27,366 nucleotides of DNA from Actinidia chinensis (GCA_009663005.1 CM018914.1:16567747-16595112); one strand, 5' to 3'; shown: positions 8,641 to 19,799, counted from the stretch's first letter. Translations and numbers: made by a program. Notes: generated by a model from the letters alone, not told the origin.

Positions 8641-10005
8641 GGGGGGAAATACAACAGGAGAAGGAAATTCCATACAATCACTAGCAAATCAAAAACCAAC
8701 ATGGCGTGGAAGACCATAGTTTCAGGACTCACAAATCATAGCCAATTAAATCGCATTCCACGGTGAGAAGTGGTAAAGAGATTGAGGGAAACCAGACTAT
8801 TCCAATCCCAGCTGCTCCACTAGAACCCAAAACTTTCTGAGGTAAATCTAAAAACATAGAACTTTTGAATAAAGAATCAGATACTGTGTCTGATAATGAA
8901 GGAAAAAGAACCATGCACCCTTACCAACAACACCCGCACCATTTCATAAGGAGCGCTTAGATTGCAGCACCAAGGGAACACTAATATGAGATTTACAGCT
9001 CTTCGAGAAGTAAAAATCAACATTCCTTTACTAGATGCAATTAAAATAGATCCTACCATTCAAAAATTTTTAAAAGAACTGTGCACAATAAACGAGTCCA
9101 AATCAGGTGCATAAAAAAAAAGCAGTTCTATGGAACAAGCAAGCTCAATGTTTCCCAACTGAGAAAACCAAAAATATAGGACCCTGGGGTGTCCGACAAT
9201 ATCTAATTATGCATTGGGGCTACTAAATTGAAGGGCCTTCCTTGCTAGATAAGGTGCGAGTAGTCAACTTATTACCATACTCGGTGTACAAACAATTGGA
9301 GGGGTTAGGAGAGTTAAAACCTACAATGTAAGGATCTCCAAATAGCAGACAGAAGTACTATGAAACTCCAAGGGGAATGGTTGAGGAGGTCTAATACAAG
9401 TAAGATAATTTATTTTCTTGCAGATTTTTGATCGTGTAGACACTCAACCAGTAGAGATCCACATAACCAAATCCTAGTATTTAGGTCGGTCCATTATAGC
9501 AACTTGTCAGATGCATTTGTCCAATGCAGGAATGGAGTCATGAGGTACTCAAGTTGGTAACATGACCTTGTGAATTGAACAATTTAATTATTGCCAAACA
9601 AAATAGGAGGTAAGGGGTGAAGTCCATGGAAGTAATAGACATTGAGAGTATTGTGGAAGACTGCATGAAGACTTCCCTAATACTGATCACTTGAATAGGT
9701 TTTTTAACAAATCCAACAATCATAGAGTACAGTTTAAATGAAGAGGTTAGGCAAAAATACTCTATGTTGAATACCACTGAGATTTTGGTTCACTAATTGG
9801 GCACCAAAATTAGAGAGATTGCCGACCAATGAAAATCGATCCTTCCATCAAAGGGTTCAAGCTCCTACCTTGGATTATAACAAACACTTACATCTAACCT
9901 CAAAGTATTCTTCTTAGAGGAAAAAGGAGACATATCCAGTGGTATCTAGGTCCAGTCTCACTAGCAATCAGGAGAACCAAACTTTTGTAAATATCCTAAG
10001 ATCCC
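8641..10005 (+). pseudogene. Gag-pol linker and aspartic protease remnant
   Basis: The linker shows R-SGKEIEGNQTIPIPAAPLEP-like wording at 8762-8830 and VKINIPLLDAIKIDPTIQKFL at 9012-9075. The latter is a hallmark stretch upstream of the protease in Athila-like polyproteins. The protease active-site block (D-x-G-A-S-V-N-type) lies at 9246-9285: CTAGATAAGGTGCGAGTAGT carries an extra base that breaks the frame. The LPYSVYKQL wording follows at 9270-9300, and LQIADRSTMK at 9338-9365. The substrate would be the element's own polyprotein. From 9420 to 10005 only weak colinear traces remain (DTQPVEI near 9438, then an L-G-R-x-I-I-A-T block at 9480-9505, then a MTLEL-like stretch near 9560). Confidence 0.82.
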
Positions 10006-10870
10006 CATAGAGATGCTGATTGGAGTTGGAATGTGGCGGACATAAAGGTATCAGTCCCTTGAGATTTGCACACACGTATTTTACCTAGAGGGAGGCCGCC
10101 CCTCATTAAACCATCCCGACAACCCCAACGAAGGTTAAACCCACTAGAAAGATGGGGTCAGGAAGTGAATATTTTAAAAATTGTGGATGTCCGGCATCAT
10201 CTACCCTATTGCAGATAGCAAAATGGGTGGCTCAAGCTCCAACTCAAGGTTAGTGCCCAAAGAAAGAATCTGGATAACGGTGATTGATGTACACAAGTGA
10301 CAAGTGATGAATTGATACAACTTGAGTCACCACTGGATGGATGGAGTTTGTCTTGATTACGACAGGAAATTAAATCAGTGCACTAGGAAGGACCATTTCC
10401 ACTTCCATTCATGAGACCAGAATTAGAAAGGGTGGCAGGAATGAATTTTATGTTTCTGGATGGCTATTCAGGATACATCAAATTGAGATTGCATTAGAAG
10501 ACAAGAAAAGACACCTTTACATGCCCGTTTGGCAACTTGCGTAACGAAGAGTGCCATGGCTTGGCGATGCCCATGGTTTTGGTACTTCCAAAGATGATGA
10601 GGGTATTTTCAATGACTAGTGGAAAAAAGTAGTTGAAGTTTTTATGATTGATTTCTCAGTGTTTGGAGATCATTGAGTGCTGTACCACATTTGGAATTAG
10701 TCCTACAAAGGTGCAAAAGAAAGGTCTAGTGTTAAATTGGGGAAAAAAATGTCGTTCATGGTGTCACAGGGTTATAGTCTTAAGTCACATATTTATCAAA
10801 AGAGGATTTTTTAAGGGGATGATTAAATCAAAAATTAAAATAATGTTTAAATACCAACCCTAATGTGTTA
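10006..10870 (+). pseudogene. Ty3/gypsy reverse transcriptase remnant
   Basis: Recognisable blocks are DIKGISPLRFAHT-like at 10040-10075, PRQPQRRLNP at 10120-10145, DVRHHLPYCR-like at 10186-10215, DRKLNQCTRKDHFH at 10358-10400, LDGYSGYIKLRLH at 10458-10498 and TFTCPFGNL at 10513-10540. The catalytic block follows at 10641-10664 and reads FMIDFSVFG. CKEKGLVLNW-like wording is at 10715-10740, and a V-L-S-H-I-F-I-K-R-G block at 10780-10810. The first catalytic aspartate of the usual F-M-D-D block is isoleucine (ATT at 10647-10649). Frameshifts separate most blocks, so no active enzyme is expected. Confidence 0.9.
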
Positions 10871-11480
10871 AGGACATTTTAGATCTTTCTGTAGGGGCAT
10901 GAGGGTTTTTACAGACGGATTTATAAAAAACTTCAGTTTAATTGCCGGCCTTTGTGTAACCTTTGGCTAAGGATAAAACCCATTTTATGGTCTGAGAGTT
11001 GTGAAAATAGCTTTTAATAGATTGAAATTTTGAATAAACTTTACAACCCATAAGCAACCCCCAGATTGGAAATCCCATTTGAGACTTAATGTGTGACGTA
11101 GTTGATTAGCAATAGGAGCAGTATTAGGACCAAAGCAAAAGTAGAAACCTTGTGTTCATTCTATGCCAGCCGTTACTCTCAATGAAGCTCAAATAACTAC
11201 GCACAACAACTAAGAGAAACTTTTAGCATAGTTTGTGGCATGAGACAAGTATAGGTCTATCTATAGGTTTACTATAGTCTTTTCACAGACCATTCTCTTT
11301 TAAAATACTGATGACTAAGAAGATGCGAAGCCACGATTGATTAGGTGGATTCTCTAACTCCAAGAATTTGACTTGACCATCAAGAGATAGAAGGGAGTAG
11401 AGAATGTAGTGGTGTGACCACGTGTCCCGTTTAATAGTAACTTGATCAACCACAACCAAGCCCAATTTCAGACACATTCC
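10871..11480 (+). pseudogene. Ty3/gypsy RNase H remnant and connection
   Basis: The RT-RNase H connection is seen as FIKNFSLIA at 10920-10950. It is followed by QPPDW-like wording at 11055-11075, AIGAVLGPKQK at 11110-11142 and LNEAQ-TTHNN-EKLLA at 11178-11230. KYRSIYRFTIVFSQT lies at 11250-11290, and DAKPRLIRWI-LQEFDLTIK at 11318-11385. GVENVV then follows at 11398-11415 and a S-R-L-I-V stretch at 11425-11445. Order and spacing match Athila-type RNase H. The minus-strand 94-codon frame at 11283-11567 is a shadow of this conserved region. Confidence 0.87.
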
Positions 11481-12830
11481 CAGATGAGCAACTCCTAGCT
11501 CTTGCAAACATGCCCGTGGTAGGCAGATATAGCCAATTATCTGGCCACAGAAACACTGCCAACTCATATTGGAGCTCCACAGAGAAAAGAAAAAAAATTT
11601 TGGTTAGAAGCTAAAAGTTGGAATTGCTTGATCCCATACGCTATTTAGTACTGTCCAGATCAAATATAAGAAGGTTTTGTGTTTCGATAGGAAATACCAA
11701 ATATTCTTCTTGTTGCCCCTCTGGGCTTGTGGAGAAGGTCATTTCTCTGTAAGAAGACAGTGCCAAAGGTTTGCAGTTAGTGTGGTTCGTTATTGGCCAA
11801 ACCTTGTTCAAGGATTCTTATGAGTTTTGCCAAAAACTTGCGATAACATGCCAACAGTGGGTAGTGTGACCCGCAGAAGGAAGAGAAAACACTGATGCAT
11901 ATGTATCCTATTACTTGTCATAGAGATTTTTGATTGTTGGGGAATAGCTTTTATGGGCCCCTTTCCACCTTCTTTTGGTTACTTATATATTTCTTAGCAG
12001 TTGATTATGTATCCAAATGGGATTGAAGCAATTCCCACTCGAACCGATGACCATAGGTAGTTTTAAAATTTTTGAAGGAAACATATTTCTCGAATTTTGG
12101 GATGCCAAGAGCAATGATAGTGATCAGGGTACCCATTTTTGTAACAAACCGTTTTTGAGCTCTATGGGTAAATATGGAGTCACTCATCAAGGACGACATA
12201 TATCACCCCCCGACTAATGGTCAGCTGAAATAGCAAATACGGAAATTAAATCAATTTTGGAAAAAAAATGGTAAACCCTAACGTATGGGATTGCGTCACT
12301 TCGATTGACATGATACATTATGGCATACCGTACAGCCCTACAAAACAGGTTAGGCATGTCTACCCATTATCGGCTAGTTTATGGCAAAGCTTGTGTCATC
12401 TTCCCGTTGGCTTGAAATTGAAACATCGGGCATATTGGGCTATAAACAGTGAACTATCGCTGGCCCCCAAGCTGCGTACCATAGGGGAAATTGCAAATCA
12501 ATGAACTAGAGGAAATTGAGATGGGAGGCATACAGAGGAACACTAGGAATTATAAAGAAAAGGTTAAGGCTTTTCATGAATAGAAAAACATTCTTTGCAA
12601 AAACCTTTGAACCCAATCAAAGTGCTTCGTGATTTATAATTCTCGTCTTCATATTTCCTGGACAGTTGAGGTCTAGATGGAGCTGGACCATACATCTGTG
12701 AAAAACGGTTTTCCACATGGAGCTATAGAGATACAAAATCTTACAAGTGGAACTATTTTTGCAAAGTAAACTGGCAAAGACTAAAAAACCATTTTTAGAA
12801 AATTCTGAGGAAGGAAGAGAAGTTAGAAGA
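11481..12830 (+). pseudogene. Ty3/gypsy integrase remnant
   Basis: The zinc-binding region runs over 11640-11870, including CGEGHFS at 11728-11750 and TCDN-CQQW at 11838-11860. The core starts with EIFDCWGIAFMGPFPPSFGYLYIS at 11923-11995. The first catalytic aspartate is replaced by alanine there (GCT at 11947-11949). VDYVSKW follows at 12001-12022, and SDQGTHFCNKPF at 12118-12155 keeps the second acidic residue. The PPTNGQ region at 12207-12225 precedes the expected catalytic glutamate, which a frameshift obscures. AYRTAY-type wording is decayed at 12310-12350. HRAYWAI is at 12423-12445, KAFHE at 12570-12585, and a F-P-G-Q-L-R-S-R-W stretch at 12655-12685. The C-terminal end is near KPFLEN at 12786-12803. 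Insertion activity is not expected. Confidence 0.9.
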
Positions 12831-13370
12831 ACTGTGTGCCATCCTATCTATCAATGATACACGAATTAAGGGTATAGCTGATAACTCTACAGCTTTTGTG
12901 AAGCTAATTTCCATTTGCAAATTCACATCTAGGGCAGTAGGCAGCTGTGGACGGAAGTTATGCTCACAGGGGACCTCGTTCCCTTTTATTATTTTGTTCT
13001 TGGTTTTTCCATTAGGGAAAGTATAATTTCAGTTGGGGGTGAGGGATTAATTGATAACGTTTTATTTGTCTAAGATATATATAGTATTATATATTATATA
13101 TATAGAAATAAATAAATAAATAAATAACATACGCCACGACCACTATATATATTAAAATTACATAACAGGTTAACTTCAGTGTTTATACTTTTTAGTCAAA
13201 TTTGTTTTATGGCATTAGGGATGGAAAATGAAACCAGGCATCAATTCATGAACAAGACCACAAAAATTTGAAAAAAAAAAAATGCATTTGAAACCTAATT
13301 TGAGCTTATACATGAAAAATCCCATCTCTAAAGCTTAGGTAAACCAAATACACAGCCTGTGTAAATCATG
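12831..13370 (+). other. Non-coding block after pol, with microsatellites
   Basis: It carries the post-pol sequence TTCAGTTGGGGGTGAGGGATT (13028-13048), a G-rich signature common just after Athila-type pol. It also holds an AT-rich TA/ATT tract (13073-13105) and five AAAT repeats (13106-13127). No coding sequence is recognised. Confidence 0.65.
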
Positions 13371-13530
13371 ACCGGTCGGAGAGTTGGACCGGTCGGGAAA
13401 TTGGTCAGTAGGGTCGCCTGTAAAGTTGGACCGGTCGGAGATGTGGACCGGTCGGGAAAATTGGTAGTTAGGAGTTAAGCCTGTAAGCTGGATCCGGTCG
13501 GATATGGTGGACCGGTGGTAGGCCTGTTAT
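13371..13530 (+). promoter_or_regulatory. Internal LTR-like CCGGTC repeat ahead of the 3' ORF
   Basis: CCGGTC motifs occur in pairs 17-18 bp apart at 13371/13388, 13430/13447 and about 13493/13511, giving three units of about 60 bp. The inner words GACCGGTCGGGAAATTGGTC and GACCGGTCGGGAAAATTGG nearly match the U3 word of the element's own LTR (near 5723 and 16095). Downstream lie CTATGAAAAACTC (13563), a TC run (13614-13631) and then the 3' ORF. Position suggests a second promoter, but no strict TATA box is seen. Confidence 0.5.
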
Positions 13531-14010
13531 GAGCGCAACTTAAAATTCTACAGATCTAGAGTCTATGAAAAACTCTCAAAACCGAAAACGTTCAGTTCCT
13601 TCCATGCCGCAGCCGTCTCTCTCTCTCTCTCGTCCCTCGAAATACCAGATTCCCTCCCTCTAAAAACTACCACCAAAATACGGATTTGAGAAAGCAAGAA
13701 GTTTATCATTCATTTCTCCCATCTGGAACCACCATTGTTCAAGCTTCAAAAGGTAATAACCAAAAATCTCAACTATTTCAAGTTATATTGAAATTTTGTT
13801 AGATTACTTCTCGAAGCTTAAAAACAAGTAATTTTTGCCAAAAAGATTACTTACATTTACACTCCGGATACAGTTCTTTGTCCAGATCGTGTGTTGAAAA
13901 ACCCACAACCAAATGGCCCAATCCTTAAAAAATCCATCAGAAATAGTTGAAAACCCATTGATGACATTATTCTGGGCATTTTGTTGATGGCTTTCTGCGG
14001 TCCCATTTTT

Positions 14011-15340
14011 ATGCGTTCTCGAAGGATGAGAGCAAATGCGGAGGGAGCATCGGGTGAAGGGGATCCTCTAGGTGTTTTTTTTTGGGCAAGGGGACTGGAA
14101 AACGAAAGAGAGGGAGGTAAAACTAGTGGGTGAAAGTTCACAGTCAGAATCGGTTAGTGAGTCAGAGGAGGAACTGCCTCCAGGCTATTGAGTGAGGCTC
14201 AGGAAAGGAAGAGGAAAAGGCTAAAATGACATGGAGAAAAATGGGAAACAAATATGTTGGACTAAATATGTCACTGTGAGAGACAAGTATTAAGAGAACA
14301 ACATTAATTGATCTATTGCCATTTCAGAGCTAGGAGAAGAGGGTTGAATTTTCTTGAGAAAATTGAAGGATATTACAGGGTTTATGTGTTTCAATTCTAT
14401 AGAAATATTAGGATTGACGCAACACGTACGATCATGTAAGGTTGGAGGCAAAAATATTATAATCACATGCTTGATTCATCGTCCAATTCCTTCATTAACC
14501 CCCGACCCTGGATCCAACTTACTTTCAATATCCCAAACAAAGGATTGACACCCTTGAAGGCAAAAAGCCTATGCTAGTGCAATTTATACGATCAACGGAA
14601 ATTCCAGAAAGGAAAAAAGTTTGGTGTTGGGAAATTCAAGCCTGAATACAAGTAAGTGACGCGTAAAAATTATTCATTACAACATTGCCTAACCAACAAC
14701 GGTCTGAAAAGGAACTGAAATTAGCTGACGCGGAATTTGTTTATGTTATGAGAACTCAAGTGATATTGATGTGGCAGAATGTATTCATTGAATGAAATGA
14801 TGTTTTCAAGAAAAGAAAAAGCTCCATCTAGAGCTAAACATGGCCATTTGTGGCAATGATTTCATCAAATGTTTAGCTGCCGGGGCACCACTTTATCGAC
14901 GATCCATTTGATTCAGCCACAGATAGGGGACCTTATCACTATGACATGTGAATTGAAAGAAGAGTTCGGAAGATGTCCCGTCCGCCTAACGTTTCCCAGT
15001 CAGCATCAGTAAACATCCCGGCCCTCTTCTGGAAAATTCACTGAATCCCCTCATCTTCCACAGCACCTCCACCAAAGTAGAGAAGAAATCTTGGAAAGCT
15101 AGGAATTGAGGGATACATCAGAAACTTCTGTCGTCGCCAATCTTAATTTTGGAACGTAAGATCACCCACAAGATTGATTATTGTGTCCAAGCAGTGGAAA
15201 CATATACTAGCATGCCTCCCCACGTACCACCAGAGAGCAAACGGAAAGCACCGAAGAAATAGGAGGAAAACGGAAAATGAAGACAATGAAGAAGGTTAAA
15301 GACAGATGATGATTCAGAGTAAGTAGACGAGTTGGTTTTA
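14011..15340 (+). pseudogene. Extra 3' ORF remnant of the Athila-like element (env-like position)
   Basis: A candidate start at 14011 gives MRSRRMRANAEGASGEGDPL and runs 40 residues to a stop at 14133. In another frame an acidic stretch SESVSESEEELPPGY follows (about 14138-14190), then basic KGRGKG. A conserved-looking VEFLEKIEGYYRVYVFQFY lies at 14345-14405 with RIDATRT at 14412-14435. These resemble, by wording and position, the protein encoded by the third ORF of Athila-like elements, related to the 'putative plant transposon protein' family. A lysine-rich tail ends near 15300. An alternative start at 13913 (MAQSLKNPSEIVENP) has good context but stops after 20 codons. No clear membrane segment is seen. 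Function is unknown. Confidence 0.5.
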
Positions 15341-15746
15341 AGCATGGTAGGATTTAGTTATTTGACTTTTATTTTCGTTAATAGTTAGAGGAGGCACTGT
15401 AGTGTTAAGAAGGAATGGAACAATTTTTGGGTAGAAATTCCATACTTATATTGTGAGTTGCCATTCTTTTTGTTTTTTCGGTATTATCCCCATCTTGGCA
15501 CCAAAGGTCATTATAAGCCTAAAAGTCCACTGTGGACACCTAAAAGTGACATTTAGTTAAAAGTGAACAACAATTGTTTTAGTGTTATTTTTGTTATTCT
15601 AAATTTTAAATTATGCATATCTTAAACCATGTACAAAATTATAAAGATGCTAAGCTTATAAGAAATCAAAATCTCTAAAACTCTAAATACGGTACAAATT
15701 GCAATCATTTTGATAAGGACTTAGCCAACACTTCCGTTAGGGGGTG
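15341..15746 (+). other. 3' non-coding part and weak polypurine tract of the Athila-like element
   Basis: The block is AT-rich, without a readable frame. It ends in TTAGGGGGTG (15737-15746), immediately before the 3' LTR start TGATGAAACAC at 15747, which is where the plus-strand primer tract belongs. The tract is short and interrupted by T. Confidence 0.6.
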
Positions 15747-17384
15747 TGATGAAACACAAAGGTCGTAAAATATTTCACTTAATAAAATCGTCTTAAATAG
15801 GTATTTTGGTTATTTATAAACTGTGTTATTATAGACGTTATTATAATAAAACAGGACAACATCATACAGAATGAACGTGTCCAAAAACATTGTTTTGAAT
15901 CAAATAAACAAGTGCAAATGGTGCAAAGACAAAGGATTATGGTTTGAACAACACTAAACTGCAGAAAGCTTGAACCAGTCCAGAAACGCTGAAACGGTCC
16001 AGGAAAGTCCAACCAAGTCAAGAGGAAAATCAATAGAAGCTCCAACAAGCTTGACCAAACCAGGCCAGGAAGCTGAACCGGTCAGGAAGTCCGACCGCGT
16101 CGGGAAAATGGTCAGGAAGCATAAGAAGATAAGTCCGGACCGTCCAAGAAACTGAACCAGGTCGAAGATCAAAGGCGCGGTTGGAAGAAGTGGAACCGGT
16201 CGGAGAAGTTGAACCGGTCAGGGATAAGGCAGTTCAGAATTAGTAACCAACAGCTTTGAAGACTTTTTCAAGATTCCGGTTCACACTCCTAAAAAACTCT
16301 ATAAATAAGAAGAGTCCAGCAAAGGCTTTCATCTCTCTTTCTTTTGGGAAGTTTTGAAAAAGAAAAAAATCTAGGATTTAAGAAAGTTAGAATTGTAAAA
16401 ATCTTTTGGTCTTTAAATAGTTTAGTTATTAGGCAATTTAAGATAGTTCGTTCGTTCTATGTTTTATTTTTAAAATACTTGCATTTCGTTGAGTGAAAGA
16501 CACAGATGGAAGTTAATTACTTACTGTTAGTTTATGCTTTTGTTTATTGCTTAATTTACCGTTTATTTACTTTACGACCAGATTGGGACGGTTCTACCTC
16601 AATCTCGGTCGGTTTAGCGCTTATCTGTCAAGTATTAATCCTTACACTTTTAAATATAGCATAATTTCATTTCAAATTTCAAGTCAAATCGGGATAGGCT
16701 AAATTCATGGTCTAGTTTAGACATAAGACCCATCCAATTTTAGATGAAAACTAATTCTATTTTATCTTAAATTTTAAAACTTAAGTAGTTGTTTGAAATT
16801 GATTAATAATACAATTAGAGGGGGGGGGCTCAAATCCTAGAATTGTATAAATATCTGATTGTAACAAGATTTCTATCGCAAATACGACTTAGATCCAGTG
16901 CATTTTAAGAGTTTGAAAAAGCAGTTACTTTATTATCACATTTTCCCAAAGGAAAGAAACATATTTTTTAGATTCAATAACAAAGAAAATCATTGCAATA
17001 TTTTTCAATCAATTTCATTTTACCTTGAAAATTGATTGAGTAGCAACGAGGGAAGAAAGAGATTCTATTAAAGGAAAGGAAGCTAAATGATTTAAACTAT
17101 TCCAACTTTTACAGTAAGGTACAACGTTAAAGAGAAACATAACATCAGCCAACTACCAAAACAAATTTAATTTATAACTGTTATTTATCTAGTTATCATT
17201 ACAACAATTAACTGTGCATAACAAGTTGTCCTTGAGTTTTGGAAACTTGTTTTTCGATCTTCGTACTTGCGAGCTAAAGTGCTGCTCGGTAGGCTCTTAG
17301 CCCCTGATAGAGCGGTAACATAAACAACACCGAATATTTTCGAACACTTGAAAGAACTAAGCCACCATATTGTGGCCTAAAGCA
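15747..17384 (+). repeat. 3' LTR of the Athila-like element
   Basis: It is colinear with 5384-6974. It keeps the CCGGTC cluster (15968-16215), the TATA box at 16300-16307, CTAGGATTTAAGAAAGTTAG, CGACCAGATTGGGACGGTTC and TTCCAACTTTTACAGTA. It ends near GCCTAAAGCA (17375-17384). Frames on both strands at 15779-16172 are by-products of the repeated motif. The end could be up to about 30 bases earlier, at the ACACTTGA word (17344-17351). Confidence 0.83.
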
Positions 17385-17909
17385 TTGTTGGACGCGAAAC
17401 TTTGGTGGTGTAGTGATTAACTACAAAGCCCTTCTTTGTCCAAAAGTGAATGGAATGAAAAGAGCTCTAAAAAAACACCTGCCACAAAAACTAGTATCCA
17501 AAAACGTGCCCGTTACATATCTATTCTAGTTCGACATATGCACACTTGTAAAGTCTAATACTTGCCTTCTCATTAGGGACACCTCAAATAACATGGGTCC
17601 CAATTATATCATAGCGTTGTCAGATGGAAAATTGACCCTTTGATGGGTTGGGATGTCTTTTGGGATAATGTTGTGTGTGTTATTTTGGAAGTTTGTAATT
17701 GATTTTGCTCACCGATCTCGGTCCACTAATCTGATAGATACGGTTTACTAGGGGGCCGACGAATAGGTCACTAGTCCAAAAAAAATAAATTGTGTAGGAT
17801 CTGAAAATATATTTGTCTTATAAAAACTTAGTAATTGCGTGCCTATGGGCTCTGATGCCCAAAAAAAAGATCACCGACCTTAGGCTACTCGTTGTTATTT
17901 TAAAAGCCT
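17385..17909. other. Unassigned spacer
   Basis: No repeat partner, domain or RNA gene was recognised in these 525 bases. It is mixed in composition with several A runs, and is the right flank of the Athila-like insertion. Confidence 0.5.
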
Positions 17910-19135
17910 AAAAAAACAGATAGATATAAAAATCCGATAAAAGGTATATTACATGCATATAGAAGAGATACAATTGCTACAAGAATGGAGAAATAAATGA
18001 TAAAGTATAATTAATTTTGAAAAATTGTGCTCGTTTGAGATGAAATGAGGAAGGAAAAAAAATGTGTGTTTTAATTTTTTGTGGGGCCCACGAAAACAAA
18101 ATGATCCAAGGGTAAAAATTTATGCTCACTTTAGAGTTTTTTGTCTATTGCGATCAAAATCAAAACCTATTAGGCTCCACATACTTGAGTAAGAAGGAAG
18201 TTGAATATTTGAAGGGGGAATAGTTTTAGCGTGAAATTCAATCATTGTATTACTCAAATGGATTTCAACTATTAGATCGTGGAGATGATTGTTTGAGATT
18301 CAAAAGCTGAAGCTATCTTATATTATAGATTATACATAGTGTGAACAGATTTAAAAAAGATGTGTTTCGTTAATATTATAGCTTTTTTGTCATTATTATG
18401 ATAAAATTTATTTAAATATGTTTATTTTATCAAATATTTTTATTACATACATTGGATAAATTATTTCAATAAATATAAAAAAAAAGTGTTAAATTAAAGA
18501 AAATTGGACGTATGAAAAATAACTTTTCTTTTATTTTAGGTAAACTGTTTTGCGCTTAGTTTTCACCTTTTATTTCTATAGGAAATTTTTTTCAATTGAT
18601 TTAGATCAATATTTTTATACTTTTCACTTTCTTTAATAAAAGAGTCTAAAAATATAAAAAATTATTCTATTTAAGAGAAACATCACTAAAAATTAAAAAA
18701 AACTATGTTTCTATCTTCAAATTAAAGGATTGTTTTTGTCATATTTTAGACTCTTACGTAAAAATAACTAAAAGAAGTATAAAAATTTAATCAAATAATT
18801 AAAAAAGTATTAAATACAAAAAATAAAAAATGAGTGGAGAAAGAAATGTGGTTTTTTGTGTGGGTTTCCACTAAAAAATGATCAAAAGAGAGTACAAACA
18901 CTGCCAAACTTTAAAGCTTTTTGGGCCTTGGATCATAACTTATGTGGAGGCACATCCTTTGAAAAGAAGGAAGTGATAGGTTTATGAGGAAAAAAATAAT
19001 CTCCCGTGAAATCTTAGCCGTTGGATTATCAATGGATTTACTGGTAGCTAGATAATGGAAAAATAGTTTTGAGATTTTCCCCCCCCCCCCCCCCCCCCCC
19101 CAAGTGAGTTGTGTTTTATATGATAGCTGGATGGC
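17910..19135. repeat. Non-coding dispersed repeat, copy C1
   Basis: It is colinear with 21418-22605 in direct orientation. Shared landmarks are CATATAGAAGAGATA, AATGGAG(A/G)AATAAAT, the TGTG(T)TTTTAATTTTTTGTGG-like stretch, GAAGCTATCTTA(T/C)ATTATAGAT, GACGTATGAAAA(T) and GAAAAGAAGGAA. Each copy contains two related sub-blocks: here a (about 18050-18335) and b (about 18840-19090), separated by about 500 bp of very AT-rich DNA. Sub-block b has the word AATCTTAGCCGTTGGATTA. No coding capacity is seen. It may be a non-autonomous DNA transposon derivative or Helitron-type relic, but no termini were identified. Confidence 0.8.
19079..19101. repeat. Run of 23 C in C1
   Basis: The homologous place in C2 (about 22567-22571) has five C. 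The run is therefore an expansion or a sequencing/assembly artefact specific to this copy. Confidence 0.95.
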
Positions 19136-19799
19136 AAGTGTGATTTTAAAACCCCATGAGCACCAGGGATAAACCAAAAGGGACCGGGGGCTGAGGGCAA
19201 CGCTACTACGCCCAAAGTTTATGAAACAACCTAGTTTCTATCGTTGTATTAGCATCGTCATATGATAAATTACAGAGTTGGTTGTCGCCGCCCAAGATTT
19301 AACTTAATATTGTGTTTCATAATTAGGTTGTTACAAATTTTGAATTTATTACGTAGGTGCACCTTATTCTCCTAAATAAAAAATCTGTGTACGTCTCCGC
19401 AAAGTCTCACAGCACCAAACCTAAGACGTTGGATTTGATTTTGGCATTGTGAAAAATGGGGTGGGAAAGTCTTCACCACCTTTGTGGATCGGCTTACGTA
19501 TACACTCAAATTGTATGTAAAACAACACGTGAGAAAGAAAACACGTAATTTTTCTAAATGTTCCACTGACATCAAAGAAACAAGAAGTTATCGGGGTGGA
19601 ACATTCCAGTGGCCAAATTCTTGAATTCGGTGTTGTGCGTGCGGTCCTTCAATCTCTGAAGTTGGATTATAGCATATGAAGAAAATTCTATTAATAAGAA
19701 AACTTTGAATCGCACGTGGTAATAATTATAGGAATATAGCTTATTATTGTGAACAACAATAGGATAAGAAGGTCTCTGTAAATTATAAATAATTTACAA
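19136..19799. other. Unassigned spacer after C1
   Basis: No domain or repeat partner was recognised. The frame at 19372-19575 on the minus strand has no known motif. Palindrome-like TTGTGAACAACAA and AAATTATAAATAATTT words occur at 19747-19797. Confidence 0.4.

Larger units (their letters stand above)
5384..17384 (+). mobile_element. Athila-like Ty3/gypsy retrotransposon, ~12 kb, degenerate but nearly full length
   Basis: Two direct repeats of about 1.6 kb (5384-6974 and 15747-17384) flank a ~8.8-kb interior. The interior holds, in order, a tRNA-Asp-type PBS, gag, aspartic protease, RT, RNase H and integrase, a G-rich post-pol signature, an extra 3' ORF remnant and a weak PPT. RT before integrase shows Ty3/gypsy order. 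The wording of the gag and pol blocks, the PBS type, the long interior and the extra 3' ORF point to the Athila branch. No matching target-site duplication is visible (CCCAG on the left, TTGTT on the right), so the edges may have decayed or may differ by a few bases. No frame is intact. Confidence 0.88.

Noticed and set aside
11283..11567. 94-codon minus-strand ORF
   Set aside because: It is a shadow of the plus-strand RNase H to integrase region, which shows colinear domain wording.
13857..14141. 94-codon minus-strand ORF
   Set aside because: It lies opposite the start of the 3' ORF of the Athila-like element and has no motif of its own.
19372..19575. Possible short host gene
   Set aside because: 67 codons, no domain, splice pattern or promoter; sits among repeats.
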